Positions 42,806 to 55,039 of a stretch of 64,000 nucleotides of DNA are shown here, one piece after another; the first letter of the stretch is position 1; each line of letters starts with the position of its first letter. Origin of the DNA: Aedes albopictus (Eukaryota; Arthropoda; Insecta; Diptera; Culicidae); NCBI RefSeq assembly GCF_035046485.1, contig NC_085138.1, forward strand, positions 330,084,129-330,148,128, in the 5' to 3' direction. Under the pieces are notes generated by a model. The model worked only from the letters and a program-made list of their open reading frames with translations. It made no database searches and had not been told where the DNA came from. A program made the translations under genes and the position numbers.

Positions 42806-44690
42806 TCACAATTTCTTGCTGAATCGCCTTCTTCACAGTACATAGTGAAGCCCCGCCAGTTCACCAGTGTTTTTCTTTTCCACGCATGAATGCCGATCCT
42901 GACCGGTCAGTAGTCGTGCGCGGGACGCACTACTGCTTGGTCAATAGAAAATGAGGTCGTGGTCGGGTCGCGATTGACATGGGTCACGGAAGCTAGGCAA
43001 ATTGCATTAGCCGACGAGCAACTGATACCTCTCTACTATTCCTTACTGCTGTCAAGTCTAGAAAGGCACGTGCATTCGGTTGCTTTCCATACCCTTCGCA
43101 AAAGCGCATTCCAACCTAATGAAACACTGACCTAGCTATGTAGCGGTAGGCTCGACTAATGCACTTCCACCAGTCAGTGGAAGGAATGAATTCCCATTTT
43201 TCTCCCATGGAGTAGGCATCAGATCTGAATGCAAATTTCTTGCTCCGATGCTTTCCAAAGATACTGATCTAAATTAATTTATGTTAACCTTTCTAATCGT
43301 TCGCCTGGCTCTCCCACTTTGGATCACTTCCCACGGCAGATGGAGAAAAGCCTCAAGATCTGTAATTGATTATCTCCCTCCACCACCCGGCCCCTCCTCC
43401 GCAGTTTCCGCCCGTTCCACCTTAACAAGAGCGAAGCCAGCGTTCTCATTTCGTGTGGTGATGCCGGAGGAAGTGCAAGATTCAAATCTTCCTCAACTCG
43501 GCAACGGATTGCAGTTTTCAGTTCGTTTCCCGGCAGAAAAGCTTTCGAATCCCACCGAACTAGATTTCCCTTCCGCCGCACATTCGAGCTGCCAAAAGCT
43601 CATCAATCCGAAATTGACCGCAGCTGGCAACAACAACGCACATCCGGACCGGGCCTTGTTAATCTACCTGCCCGTGGGTTTCCGAGCTCCTCCGCAGAGC
43701 CACCACCGTCGAACAACAGTAAAGCGCGCGCTTTGTTAACCTACTGCTTCGGGGCGTGGTGCACGCATTTTCTGCGGTCTCTTCCCCATCGAGTGCCGGC
43801 GGACGACCTTGACGGAGAAATTTTGGACTGCCTGATGGGGGTCTCTCACCGATGACGATCCCCGTGTTGATGTTGATGGGGATCGGATGGCGCGCGGGGG
43901 TTAATGAGGGCAATAAATAAGCGGAGGAATTGATGTTTGTTGTTTGCTGGTTGCTGATGCTGCTGCTGCTGCGTTGTAACTAGGAATGAAGAAAGCGAGA
44001 AGAAATGATCTGCAGCTGCGCGCGCGGGCAGTCACTCAGATGTAGCCATAGCCACCACGCCACGATCATAGTGGATTGTTGAGCTCACCACCGGGGAAAG
44101 TGAAATCGCGCGCGCGGTGTGCATTTGTGTGTTTTTTTTTCGGTTAGCTGTTGCAACAAAGTGGATGGGGCATTATTGAGAATTTATGCGCTTTCTGAAA
44201 CGGGGTTAATCGATGGGATTGTTTGTTGATTTGGGTAAATTTGAGTGGTTGAAGTGTGCGTAGTTGCGTAAAAGATATTCAGTTTTCGTTCTTTGAGTTA
44301 TTTTGAATCAAAAAGTATCTGTGACTTCCAAGGCAAATGTTGTTTCTATCTGAAAGTTTTTAAATTGTAGTTGTAGGTAAAAGTGAAAGGTTTGGCATAC
44401 TGAGAATAAATGGGATCAAAGGAAAACACTTCTGAAAGAACTTTCGAAGATATTCTTGCAATAGTTTGAGTCAGAGTATTATTTTTGACAGATTTTTTTT
44501 TGTTGGGACCTCAACACGATTGGCATCTGTTTTAACTCCGATACAATTAAAAGGTAGATTGGCTAAATATATATTTGAAAACAACAAAATAAAAATCTGA
44601 AATGATGAACTTCTATGAGGATTTTAAGGCAATACTACTCAATGAAGGAAAGCAATAAAGAAATAAATAACGTCAACTAAGTTCTTAAAG
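42806..44690. other. GC-balanced unique block
   Basis: It contains a 152-codon open frame (43281-43739 plus) with no recognisable domain, a (GCT)n run at about 43955-43970 and several GCGCGC words at 44020-44120. It may be regulatory or an untranslated exon of a gene outside the window. No coding claim is made. Confidence 0.4.
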
Positions 44691-44699
44691 GAAATACTT

Positions 44700-46095
44700 G
44701 AGCACGAAAAGCTTCCCGAAGAAGCTTGGAGCTTCACCAAGTAGCTTGAAAAGCTTCAGCAAGAAGCTTGAAAAGCTTCAGCAAGAAGCTTGAAAAGTTT
44801 CAGCAAAGCTTGAGCAAGAATCTTTAAAAGCTTCACTACGAAGCATGAAAAGCTTCAGCAAAAAGCTTGAAAAGCTTTACTAAGAAGCTTGAAAAGCTTT
44901 ACTAAGAAGCTTTAAAAGCTTCACCAAGAAACATCAAAGGCTTCACCAAGAAAATTGAAAAGCTCCACCAAGAAGTTTGAAAAGCCTCCCGAAGAAACTT
45001 GAATAGCTTCACCAAGAAGCTTGGAAAGCTTCACCAAGAAACCTGAAAAGCTACACCATGAATATTGAAAAGTTTCACCAAGAAGTATGAAAAGCTACAC
45101 CAAGAAGCTTGAAAAGCTTGTCAAGCAGTTTGAAAAGCTTCATCAAGCAGCTTGAAAAGCTTCATCAAGAAGCTTGAAAAGCTTCAAAGAAGTTTGCATA
45201 GCTTCATCAAGCAGCTTGAAAAACTTCACCAAAAATCCTGAAAAACTACACAATGAATTTTGATGAAGCTTGAAAAGCTTCATCAAGAAGCGTAAAAAGC
45301 TACATTAAGAAACGTAAAAAGCTTCATCAAGAAACTTGAAAAGCTTCGTCAAGCAGCTTGAAAAACTTCATTAAGAAGCTTGAAAAGCTTCACCAAGAAA
45401 CCTGAAAAGTTGCACCATAAACATTATAAAGTTTCACCAAGAAGTTTAAAAAGCTACATCAAGAAGCTTGAAAAGCTTCATCAAGTAGCGTAGAAAGCTT
45501 CGTCAAGAAGCTTGAAAAGCTTCATCAAGCCGCTTGAAAAACTTTATCAAGGAGCTTAAAAAGCTTCATCAAGAAGTACAGAAAACTCCATCAAGAAGCA
45601 TGAAAAGCTTCATTAAGCAGCTTGGAAGAAGCTTGTGAAGCTTCACCAAGAAACTTGTAAAGCTTCACCAAGAAGCTTGTAAAGCTTTACCAAGAAGCTT
45701 GTAAAGCTTTACCAAGAAGCTTGTAAAGCTTTACCAAGAAGCTTGTAAAGCTTTACCAAGAAGCTTGTAAAGCTTTACCAAGAAGCTTGTAAAGCTTTAC
45801 CAAGAAGCTTGTAAAGCTTTACCAAGAAGCTTGTAAAGCTTTACCAAGAAGCTTGTAAAGCTTTACCAAGAAGCTTGTAAAGCTTTACCAAGAAGCTTGT
45901 AAAGCTTTACCAAGAAGCTTGTAAAGCTTTACCAAGACGCTTGTACCATGAGAAGCTTCACCCAAAAACTTGATGAGCTTCACAAAAAAGCTGGAAAAGC
46001 TTCACTTTGAAACTTGAAAAATTTCACTAAAATGCTTGAAAAACTTCACTAAGAAGCTTAAAAAGTTTAAGAAGCTTGAAAAACTTCACTTAAAA
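44700..46095 (+). repeat. AAGCTT satellite array 2, 22-bp unit
   Basis: Consensus AGAAGCTTGAAAAGCTTCAC plus CA repeats about 60 times, diverged at both flanks. A homogeneous core at about 45673-45936 has 12 perfect copies of AAGCTTGTAAAGCTTTACCA plus AG. The consensus resembles the inverse of array 1 at 25793-26600. Confidence 0.95.
45673..45936 (+). repeat. Homogenised core of satellite array 2
   Basis: Twelve successive units start with GTAAAGCTTTACC at 45679 and every 22 bp to 45921 with no substitution. The next unit already has AAGACGC. Perfect identity against diverged flanks implies recent local amplification or an assembly effect. Confidence 0.9.
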
Positions 46096-46660
46096 GCTTT
46101 AATGTATTTCCTACATAACAGTAACTCATTAATTGTTGCAAAGCTCGACCAGCAAACTACCTGAATCATATAAAATTTTGAACCTTCGTAAATGTACCCC
46201 AATTTTTCTCCATAATTATCACCAATTTCCTCTTCAATCAGTGAAGTTGCAACAAAGTTGCGCAAATTAAACCCTCCCAAATTCCATGCCATCGCTCCCA
46301 TGGGAGTCAATGAATTACGTGGAACACCGAACTCGCTTCGCTCCATTCTTAATTCCACATCACAACTCCACATATCCTGGAGAAAAAAAAAAATCAGCCT
46401 GCAACTGATCCGCTTTCACGATGGGACCCCCGAAACGATTCCCAAATCGTCGGGACCTCGCGGAATAACGCGCTCAAAAGTGGTCATAAATAAAAATTTC
46501 AAAAATGACGAAATCCCGGTGATTTCGTTTAGTCTTCCTTCTTTGAACCGCAATTTCGCCACGATCAACTTAAGGACTTGAGGAGGTCCCGAACCGAGAA
46601 AGGAAAAAAAACCGCGAATCTCGGTTCGGCGTTCCCGGTTCCCGGCTGGTGGAAAATATA
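46096..46660. other. Unassigned stretch
   Basis: Short frames on both strands share GC-balanced sequence at 46250-46640 but no domain. No repeat family recognised. Confidence 0.35.
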
Positions 46661-46692
46661 AAGATTAATTGCAATTTAATGGTGGAAGGGTG

Positions 46693-47277
46693 ATGACGGG
46701 TGGCGATTTTTTTTCATGCCTGCTTCATCCGGACTTTGCGCTACTCAATCATTGCACCGCCGTGAATGGTGGAAGTGCAAGCATTGCGAGAGTTGGTGAT
46801 TCCCACGACTCATCGCGCGTTCATAAGCCCAGGAAAGACGACCATTTGGTGGTGTGGTGTGGCGGCGCAATTATCTTCGAGCTCGAGTTGGAAATGCACC
46901 ACACCGACATAATTGATGCTGCTGCTGCTGCTGTTGAAGGATTTAGCAGTTTGTGGTTGGAAATTTTCAAAATTTGCAACATAACTTCTTTTTCTGTGTT
47001 TGTACGGACGAAAGTTGAGACAGCGTTTCCAATGGCTAGGTATATGGAAGGAAGCGGGAACCGCGTTTCGTTCATTGTTGCTCACATTTTTATTTTTAGG
47101 AAGTGCAGCAAGCGTAGTCTCCCGGCTTCGGCTGTTTGGGAGAAATGCTGCACAAAAATTTCATGCACCATGCAGCTCGTAGAAAAGCGGACCATTTTAA
47201 AACGATGTAGAGAAAAAGAACGTTATGGCTTTTTTGTGCTAGGGGTATTGGGGAAAAGTCGTAATATCGTCGAATGA
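46693..47277 (+). CDS. Unsupported 194-codon open frame
   Basis: An ATG at 46693 opens 194 codons, the longest ATG frame in unique DNA here. The product has an Ala run from a (GCT)n microsatellite, several Cys, no domain I recognise and no signal peptide. The opposite strand is also partly open, and the frame stops just before a SINE remnant. Length alone is near what chance gives in 64 kb. It is listed so that it is not lost, not as a claimed gene. Confidence 0.15.
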   Translation: MTGGDFFSCLLHPDFALLNHCTAVNGGSASIARVGDSHDSSRVHKPRKDDHLVVWCGGAIIFELELEMHHTDIIDAAAAAVEGFSSLWLEIFKICNITSFSVFVRTKVETAFPMARYMEGSGNRVSFIVAHIFIFRKCSKRSLPASAVWEKCCTKISCTMQLVEKRTILKRCREKERYGFFVLGVLGKSRNIVE

Positions 47278-47284
47278 CCCGGAA

Positions 47285-47390
47285 ATAATAACATAAAATT
47301 ACCACCGGAAAGATCTCCAATCGGGAATCGAACCCACCCTCTCCAAATTGGCTATCCAAAGTGTAAACCACATAGATAACTTTAAGATGC
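47285..47390 (-). mobile_element. Gecko-like SINE head, decayed
   Basis: On the minus strand GTTATCTATGTGGTTTACAC is followed by AATTTGGAGAGGGTGG and the B box GGTTCGATTCCCG. It aligns with the head of the SINE at 33979-34252. The body is not clearly recognisable. Confidence 0.6.
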
Positions 47391-48194
47391 AACTTTTAAA
47401 CGTTTTATTTTTCTTGCACATATGACTATCCAGGGCTTTTTTAATAAGAGCTAATAATCTTGCCTTGAGAATTTATAAGTAAGGTTTTTGATTAGCCATT
47501 AGGATTTATCGTAGTTTTAGTCACTGACTGCAATGCTGCTTTTGGCAACAATAAGATCCGAATTGCTACTAGGGTTGATACATAATTATGTCGATTCAAG
47601 TGATTTCTTTGACGTATAAAACAATGAGGGCCTTATATAACTTCAAAGAATTACAAAGTCTCGTTTTGAGGCTTAGCTACGCTTATTAAGTTTTAATAAG
47701 GTTTTAATAATTTGTTTAGCACATCGTAGAACACAAACGTTAGGTTACTATTGTTAATGACTATATGGCTATAATATATTGCAATAGTTTGAATATTGGC
47801 CTCAGTTCTTGTTCAGTACAATTCCCACACTGCTAAGTGGTTTACTCATTTTTCTTAATTTCATCAATCTAGAATATCTTCCACCAACTCTAGAGGATGC
47901 AGTTTTCCTCCACCTTCTCACTATAACCCAAGACCAAGCAGCCCGGTGCATTCGGCCTTGCTTTGTATACAAATACACACATTTCCATAATAGCACCTAA
48001 ATAAAATGAACGATTTTCTCTCACACAAGCTATGCTCCACTCTGGTATTTTTGGTGCATACGCGCTTGATGGCGCGAAGTTGTTTTTTTTTCAACGAGTT
48101 GCACCGCACCTCATGCTCGTATATAGCCGGTGATGATGATTATAAGAGTGCAGTTTTGCTTTGCGCTTCGGAATGCTTCCGGATGCAGAAAAGA
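47391..48194. other. Unassigned AT-rich stretch
   Basis: No gene or repeat family recognised; the part from 48000 is more GC-balanced. Confidence 0.35.
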
Positions 48195-48405
48195 CAATAA
48201 CACCGTCTTCGACCTTGCGGCCTCTACAGACTGAACATTACAAACATACGACAACGGACAACACATATAACACCCAATGGCCCAGTGGAGAATTTTCCGT
48301 TCGACGAAAAGTTTCCCCCGACTGTAGCGGGAATCGAACCCACACTCCGAGGCTTACGAGACACCTAAACGACTACCGCCGCTAACCGCTCGGCCACGAA
48401 GCCCA
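48195..48405 (-). mobile_element. SINE with tRNA-Ser/Leu-like head
   Basis: The minus strand starts GGGCTTCGTGGCCGAGCGGT, a type II tRNA-like head with a long variable arm, and has the B box GGTTCGATTCC. About 120 bp of unrelated body follows (GGGGGAAACTTTTCG, ACTGGGCCATTGG). The head mismatches a folded tRNA acceptor stem and runs into body sequence, so I call a SINE rather than a tRNA gene. Left end uncertain. Confidence 0.65.
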
Positions 48406-49153
48406 GGCATCGTCGCTCGTTGATGGTTTCTGTCTTATTTAGCAGTGCACTATGAACGGTATGGTAACATGTGTGCAACTACGATGATTGTTCAGGCAAT
48501 TTCACATCTGAACAAAGACGTCACATGTGGCGTTCCAAGGCTTGTGCAGCTTCCGACATATTATTTTTTCATTTCTAAACAATTTCCAGCATTTGTTGCT
48601 GCAAACGTGTTCTAGAGTTACTGCATGATTTTTAAGTATTCACATAAATTTCTTCAGACGTATATGAAAAACTTGCTTTTGATGACTGAGAAGGCCAAGT
48701 TCCTCCGATCTCTAAACCATAATCACTAAAATTTACAGACCATTGGTTTGAACTTGAAAAGCAGGCTTCGTCCAAGTTGGAACGGTACGCCAAAAAGCAA
48801 ACGAGTTCGTGTTTACCAAATTTTCAGGGATCAAGCCTCTAATACTCAAACCCGACTAACCACCACCCCCCTTATAGACGGGGTATTGTTTGAGCCTTTT
48901 TGTATTGTTTTACTTTTCTCAAAATATCTAAACTTTTATATTTTTGGCTGATATTTAGATAATTCATCCAGGAATTCCATACGTAACATCGAGATTTTCA
49001 ATTTTTCTTACATTCTTTAGAGTAGTGCTGCCATGGTAAATCAGAGCTGGTTACTCAAAGTTTCCCAACTTCAACGCGGATGGAACTTTCTTGCTATCCT
49101 TATATGAGTTATGCAAAAATACTTCATAAAATATCTAGAAAATTTCCAGTACT
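48406..49153. other. Unassigned stretch
   Basis: No gene or repeat family recognised. Confidence 0.35.
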
Positions 49154-50202
49154 CTCACGTAACCATGAATGCTGAACAGTGAGAGTATTAGCTGAACATT
49201 GGCTGGTTATTGGTATCAGTGGTTGAACACAACACAAGCTGAATATTGGTCTGAAGTACTGCTTGTTCAACCTCTTTAATCAGCTATACATGTGTGGCTG
49301 AATATCAAGTTGTATAGAATATTATTCATCACCAGTTTTAAAACAGACACCAACATGCAGAGTTAATCATCTGTTGTTCAGCCTTTAATCAAATAATTTT
49401 TGACCGCTAACCCAAACAATGTTTTCGTAGCTTTTTCAGCCTCAATACAGGCTAAGTTCAACTTATGTTCCTGATATCTCTGACACAACAAGTAATGTTT
49501 TCGTTTTCGAGGATATGTATGCAAGTGTGTGTAGTGTAGATGCTAAGGTGAGCGACTATAAATCAGGAGGTACAAGTTCTTTTCCCAGCTTTGCCACAGA
49601 TTATCTTACACATTCCTAAACATCCTCCTCTTCTTGGCGTAACGTCCTCACTGGGACAAAGCCTGGTTCTCAGCTTAGTGTTCTATGAGCACTTCCACAG
49701 TTTTTAACTGAGAGCTTCCTCTGCCAATGACCATTTTGCATGTGTATATCGTGTGGCAGGCACGAAGATACTCTATGCCCAAGGAAGTCAAGGAAATTTC
49801 CTTTACGAAAAGATCCTGGACCGACCGGGAATCGAACCCGTCACCCTCAGCATGGTCATGCTGAATACCCGTGCGTTTACCGCCTCAGCTATATGGGCCC
49901 CACATTCCTAAACATCTCTTCTGGAAATAGAAAGCCGCAAATGGTAAACAATGCCTACGAAAGTGTTTTTTTAATTTTTAATCAAAATAAATAAATTTTG
50001 TTGATTACTGATTCAGTGCATATTAGGCCTTAAATAAGCCATTCAATGCACTTCAAATCAGCTAAAGGTTGAATAAAATCACCAAAAATTGACGTTTAGG
50101 AGCTTAATAAAGGATTGCACTTCTCGTGCCCAGCTTTTGTTCAAATAAAGGCTGCTTTAATAGCTGAGAAAACGTTTGTACAGCATCAAACTTTTACCTG
50201 TG
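49154..50202. mobile_element. CCCAAGTAACAAT-type TIR element, copy 2
   Basis: It matches 4174-4948 along its length, from GTAACCATGAATGCTGAACA to GTTTGTACAGCATCAAA and TTACCTG. The Gecko-like SINE at 49625-49900 is inserted in it. Its tRNA-like module is decayed at the B box (AGTTCTTTTCC). Confidence 0.8.
49625..49900 (-). mobile_element. Gecko-like SINE, intact copy
   Basis: The minus strand runs from GGGCCCATATAGCTGAGGCG with B box GGTTCGATTCCCG to a CCAAGAAGAGG tail. A perfect 16-bp duplication CACATTCCTAAACATC flanks it (49609-49624 and 49901-49916). It is the reference for the damaged copy at 7274-7787. Confidence 0.9.
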
Positions 50203-51540
50203 TTACCTCCAAGGACACCACCAGAAGTTCCTTTGGGGGTTCTTTGTGGATTTATTAAAAAAATCTGAAATTTTCACAAAAAGAATATTTTTGCAGGATT
50301 TTTAAGAATAAGTTCAGCAAAAATTTCTCTAAAGATTCATCTTAGTATCCATTCGAAATGCCTTCGTGGTCACGGATATCTTCGGAAATTTCTCCACGGA
50401 TTCCTCCAGAGATTCTTTCAGGAACTCTTCCAGAAATTTTCTGTAGCACTTCTTCAGTAGTTTCTCAAGAATTTTCTGAAAAGATTCAGCTCGAAACTGG
50501 TCCACGAGTTTTCTATAGAAATTTCGTCCAAAGTTCCTCCTGGGATCCCTAAAGAGGGTCATTGATTTGAAAATTCTTTTGGACAATTATCAAGCGGTTT
50601 TTTTTGGAAGTTCCTCTAGGGATTTCTAAAATAGTTCCTTCAGGTGTCCCTTAGGCATTGCTTTGGATGTATTCAGAACTTCTTTCAGATTTTTCTGCAG
50701 AAATCATTCCAGAATCTATCTGTGCTTTTTTTCAAGGAATTAATTCAATAATTCCTTAAAAATTTCAATTTTTACTTTCTTCTGGGATTTTCTAAAGAAT
50801 TCCTCCAGGGTTTTTTTTATTGTTTCTGCAGATGTTTTCTTCAGTTGGTATGTTAGGGATTAATGTACATTGTACAAATCCCTTCAAAAATTCAGAGTGT
50901 AGAATTAGCATTAGTTAAAATACACCAAAATAAAAACTAAAAAATAATAAACAAATACCTTCAAAAAATGTATTAGTATTTTTTCTGAAATTTCCTTCAG
51001 AGGTACTTCTAGGTCAAGGAGTTCTTCAAAGAAATCCTCCAAGAATCCATCACAAATATATTGGGGGATGTTTTCAAGAATTCCACCAGTACTTTTGTCT
51101 GCAATTTCTGCAGACATTTCTTAAGAGATGTATTCAGAATTTCCTCTACGGTTTTTTTTTCAGGAATTCCTCAAAAAGCTTCCCTTTGCATTTTTTTCTT
51201 TGAAATTATTCGGGAAGTTCCTCCAAAAATCTCTTATGGAATTCTTTCTGAGAATTGGAGGGATTCTTCAGGTTTTTTTTCTAGGACGAGCAAATGCTCA
51301 AAAGATAACTTCACATATGGCTTCAGGAATGTTTGTCCATGGATTCGAAAAAAAAAATCAATAATTTCTTCTAGGAGTTTTCAAAGACACTTCCAGGAGT
51401 CTTTAGGAGATTTCTTGAGATTTCTCAAAAAATCCTTCAGAGACTCCGTAAAGAATTCTTAGGTATATGTTGTACAATTTCTGTAAGAACTTCTGAAATG
51501 CCCCTGCAGAAATATCTGAACAAATTCTGCAGGGATCTCT
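50203..51540. repeat. Degenerate TTCC minisatellite, block 8
   Basis: T-rich sense (GGATTCCTCCAGAGATTC, TTTCTGAGAATTG). Repeat-derived frames of up to 133 codons are discounted. Confidence 0.55.
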
Positions 51541-53215
51541 AACTAAAATAAAAAATCTTGAAGGAATTCCGAGAATTCTTGGAGAAACTTTGGAAAGAAT
51601 TTCCAAGGCAGTGTAGAGGAAATTTTTGGAATGTTTTGCCAATTATCCGGCTCTTTAAGTCTTCATAATGCAGCTACTTTTGCTGTCGTACGTTTCGAGA
51701 TAAAGCTCACCTTCCCTTCCAAGAAGAAGATGAAATATAATACAATACGAAGGGTAGTAGAAGCAAAAGCTGCTTTATAAAGAGTCGGAAAATCGGGAAA
51801 ATATCCATGCAAGAACTATTAAAGAAATCCTTTGTTCAATTCCTGAAGTTATCGCTAAAATTCTAAAGAAGAAGTCTGTGGAGATAAAAATATTTCCTCA
51901 AAGGAATATCAGAAGGAATCCCAGCAGGATTTGTTTCAATCTGAAGCAATTTCTTCAGTAGAATATATGTAGCAATCTAAGCAAGTACTTTTGAATGAAT
52001 ATCTGGGTAAATATTCAAAGAAATCCCAGGGAAATTGTGGAAGAAATCCCGGAAGGATTTTATAAGAGTTTTTCAGAGAAGTACCTGGAGAAACTTCTCC
52101 GAAAACCCGTGGTGGAATTTCATAAAAAAAATCGAGAAGTTCATAGAAAAATTCCAGGGGAAATCCGTTAATAAATTTCTTGGAGGCTTTTTAAATATTC
52201 TTGGAAAAATCTGTGTACTAACTTTTGAAAAAAAAAAATCAAAATACCTGATGAAACCCATAGATAAGCGTCTGCAAAGATCCGTACAAAAATCTATTGA
52301 TATATTTTTAATTGAATTTTCGTGAAAATCCCTAGGAAATATATTTTTTTTAATTTCTGAAAGAAACAATGGAGAAATATGAAGGAAAACATGAAGCAAT
52401 ACATGTATGTACGAGCTTCTATAGCAATCTTCCAGGAGACCCTGGAAGATTTTTGAATAAATTTCTAGAAAACCGTAAACCAGCATCAAGATGAATCTTT
52501 TGGAAAATTTCTTGAGAATATTCCGAGAATAACAAAAGAAAAATTCATCGAGGAGTTCCTGAAAGAATCTCTGGAGAATCCCTGGGTTTTTTCAAGAAAC
52601 ACATGGATAAGAATGCATTTAAAAGGAAAACCTGGAGGAAATTGTGTTGGAATTCTTACCGAAGTCATTCTAGGAAATCCTAAAAGGAAATGCCGGATAA
52701 ATTTCTGGGGAAATACATGGAATATGCAGGAAATACTGAAGAAATCTCTGTATGAACTTCCGCTGGAATCTCTGGAAGAATTCCTGCATAATTTGCATGA
52801 TTTTCTGGATCCCTGGAGCGTTTTCTGGATATAATATGTGAGAATTTTCAGTCGAATCCCTAAAGAAGTTCCTGAACAAATTTCTGGTGGACTTCCCGAA
52901 GAATTTCTAGAGTAATACTTGGTAGAGTTTCAGAAGGAACCCACATAAATTTACCTAATAGAATTCATAAAGAAATTTATAAGAGAATATTTGAAGGAAT
53001 GTCTTCATCAATTTCGTGAAGAATCCCTGGAAAAATTTCTAAAAAATATCGCCAGAGGGGTTTCTGTAAGAAATTTTGGTAGTTTTCAAAGTCGAATGCG
53101 TGGAGTAATTTCTGAAGGAATCCATGGATTTATTTTGGAAGAAATCCATAGCAAATTCTCCGTGGATTTGGAATCCTTGGGAAAGTTTATGGATGAATGA
53201 TCTATTTTTTCTTGA
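51541..53215. repeat. Degenerate GGAA minisatellite, opposite sense
   Basis: From about 51550 the A/G-rich sense dominates (GGAATTCCGAGAATTC, AGAAATCCCGG, GGAGAAATTCC). With block 8 it makes a very large, imprecise inverted repeat centred near 51550-51800. A patch at about 51640-51790 is unlike the repeat. Confidence 0.55.
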
Positions 53216-55036
53216 TTTTTGAATTGTATTTTTTTGTTTATATTTTTAAGGAGGCCTAGTAGTAAGTCCCTTTGAAATAACTGTCTCTTAATTTTTTGGA
53301 CCAGTCATTATGAAGATCCTTTTTTTTGGGCCCTTGACCTTCAGTTAATTTTTGTGGTAAAAAGCCACATTTTTTTTTTCTTTTTTTTGCACAACTGTCA
53401 CGGTTTTTTTGCAAACCATGCGTGAAAACAAAACTTTACTTCGTAGAAGGCAACAAAGCTTTGCAGTGTTTTCATGTGCATGTGATTTATAAACAGAGCC
53501 AGAATGGAAAGCGTTCGGGTTGTTTTCGGACGGTTTCAACAAGTGCCCACAGATAAGTGGCTAGCACTGACATCAATCAGACGAACCGTGTTTCGAAGCC
53601 TGTGATATCCAAGTTGATGAATGTCCTGTGGAAAAATCTTAAAATGGCTTTGGTGTATTTAGTGATTTTCCAGAAAACCAATAATTTTAGCAAAATTTAT
53701 CAAGATTTTTTTCTAAATTTCGTAAAACAATATTATAGAAACTTCGTTCTTTTTCCATCGACATTTTGGAGAAATCCCTTGCTGAATCCAAGATGTTTTA
53801 AAATAGTTTTGTTTCCAAAACTTTATTCAAAAATTTGCTACTGTTTTTCCAAATATGTATTTAATTTGTTTGTTGCCTTCAAAATGACAAGATACTCTTC
53901 CAGCAATTCTCTTGGTAATACTTCCAGAAAGTTATAATTTTGAAAGGATAACTTTAAGAAATGTTTCAATACATTCCTCTGGAAACTCAACAAGGTGTCT
54001 ACTCCATAAGGAACAAGAATTTCCCTGATATTTCCAAAATTTAACCAATTAAAAAAAAAACACAATCAGATTTCCAGAAATTTGTGGGGACGTCACGAAA
54101 AACGCTAATTTTAGGCAAATATCAAGATTTAACGTTTGAGGGCAGCATTCTACCAACATTTAAAACGGAATTTTTCAGAGATGAGTTTCTAATGGAATTC
54201 TTCAAATAAGAATTTAGGAGAATGTTCTGGCATGGTTAAAACTTTGTTTATGAATTCTAGAAATAATTTCAGATGAAATTTGGCAATAAAAACAACAATT
54301 TTCTTAAAATAATAAGCTTATCCATTCTAGCAGAAAATCTCTCTGAGTAAACTTTCTTGAATATTATGGAAATTTTAATTTTAACAATGCAGTTAACGCA
54401 GTAAAAAATCTCCCAGAAACGATTATTGCAATGTTTCAGGTATTTTTTTAGGAATTTTGCTAGTTTTTTATCTACAGAAATCAGATTTCCATACTTTTGG
54501 TCATATCTTTGAAATTTTAAAATCCTTTTTAAAACACTTTGAAAAGTTTGCCTACATTTAAATGCAATTTACTCTGGTTAACAACTAATATAGGAAAAAA
54601 GCAATGCTATTTCATTCCTCACAAATGGAAACTAGAGATGCATCCAGCGAATAATTATGAACCGTATCATATTTCATCTGAATCCCGGTCCAAATATTTC
54701 AGCAATAACCCAAGCGACCCATTCCCATCATCCTTGAATTGTGCTTATGTCAACCATTTTCCCACCATCATGTAGCCATCAACCGAAGCTAGCAATCTAA
54801 AATTAAATCTCCAGGAATACCCCATCAAGATCCAGTCGCTCACTCTTCTCATCTTGGAAGTAATTGAAAACTGAGACAGAAAAAAAAATCTTGCACCAAG
54901 CAAGGCCCCCAGTCGAGAATCCCCCGCTTCTCGTCACGCCTTGCCTTCTGGACTGGACAGAGCGCAAGAATTATTAAAACTATCATTCTGGGAATCCGTC
55001 TGGAAATGGTTCTGCGCTGCTGTGCAGAAAAATGGC
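53216..55036. other. Unassigned AT-rich stretch
   Basis: TTCC-like words persist at about 53700-53950 and 54150-54450. Otherwise no gene or repeat is recognised; the part after 54770 is GC-balanced. Confidence 0.35.
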
Positions 55037-55039
55037 TAA

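Noticed and set aside
43281..43739. 152-codon open frame
   Set aside because: Low-complexity Pro/Ser-rich translation with no domain, also open on the other strand; not called as a gene.
45673..45936. CRISPR-like array of identical 22-bp repeats
   Set aside because: Repeats abut directly with no unique spacers, in a eukaryotic satellite.
48320..48405. Possible tRNA-Ser or tRNA-Leu gene on the minus strand
   Set aside because: Type II-like head lacks a convincing closing acceptor stem and runs into repeat body; treated as SINE.
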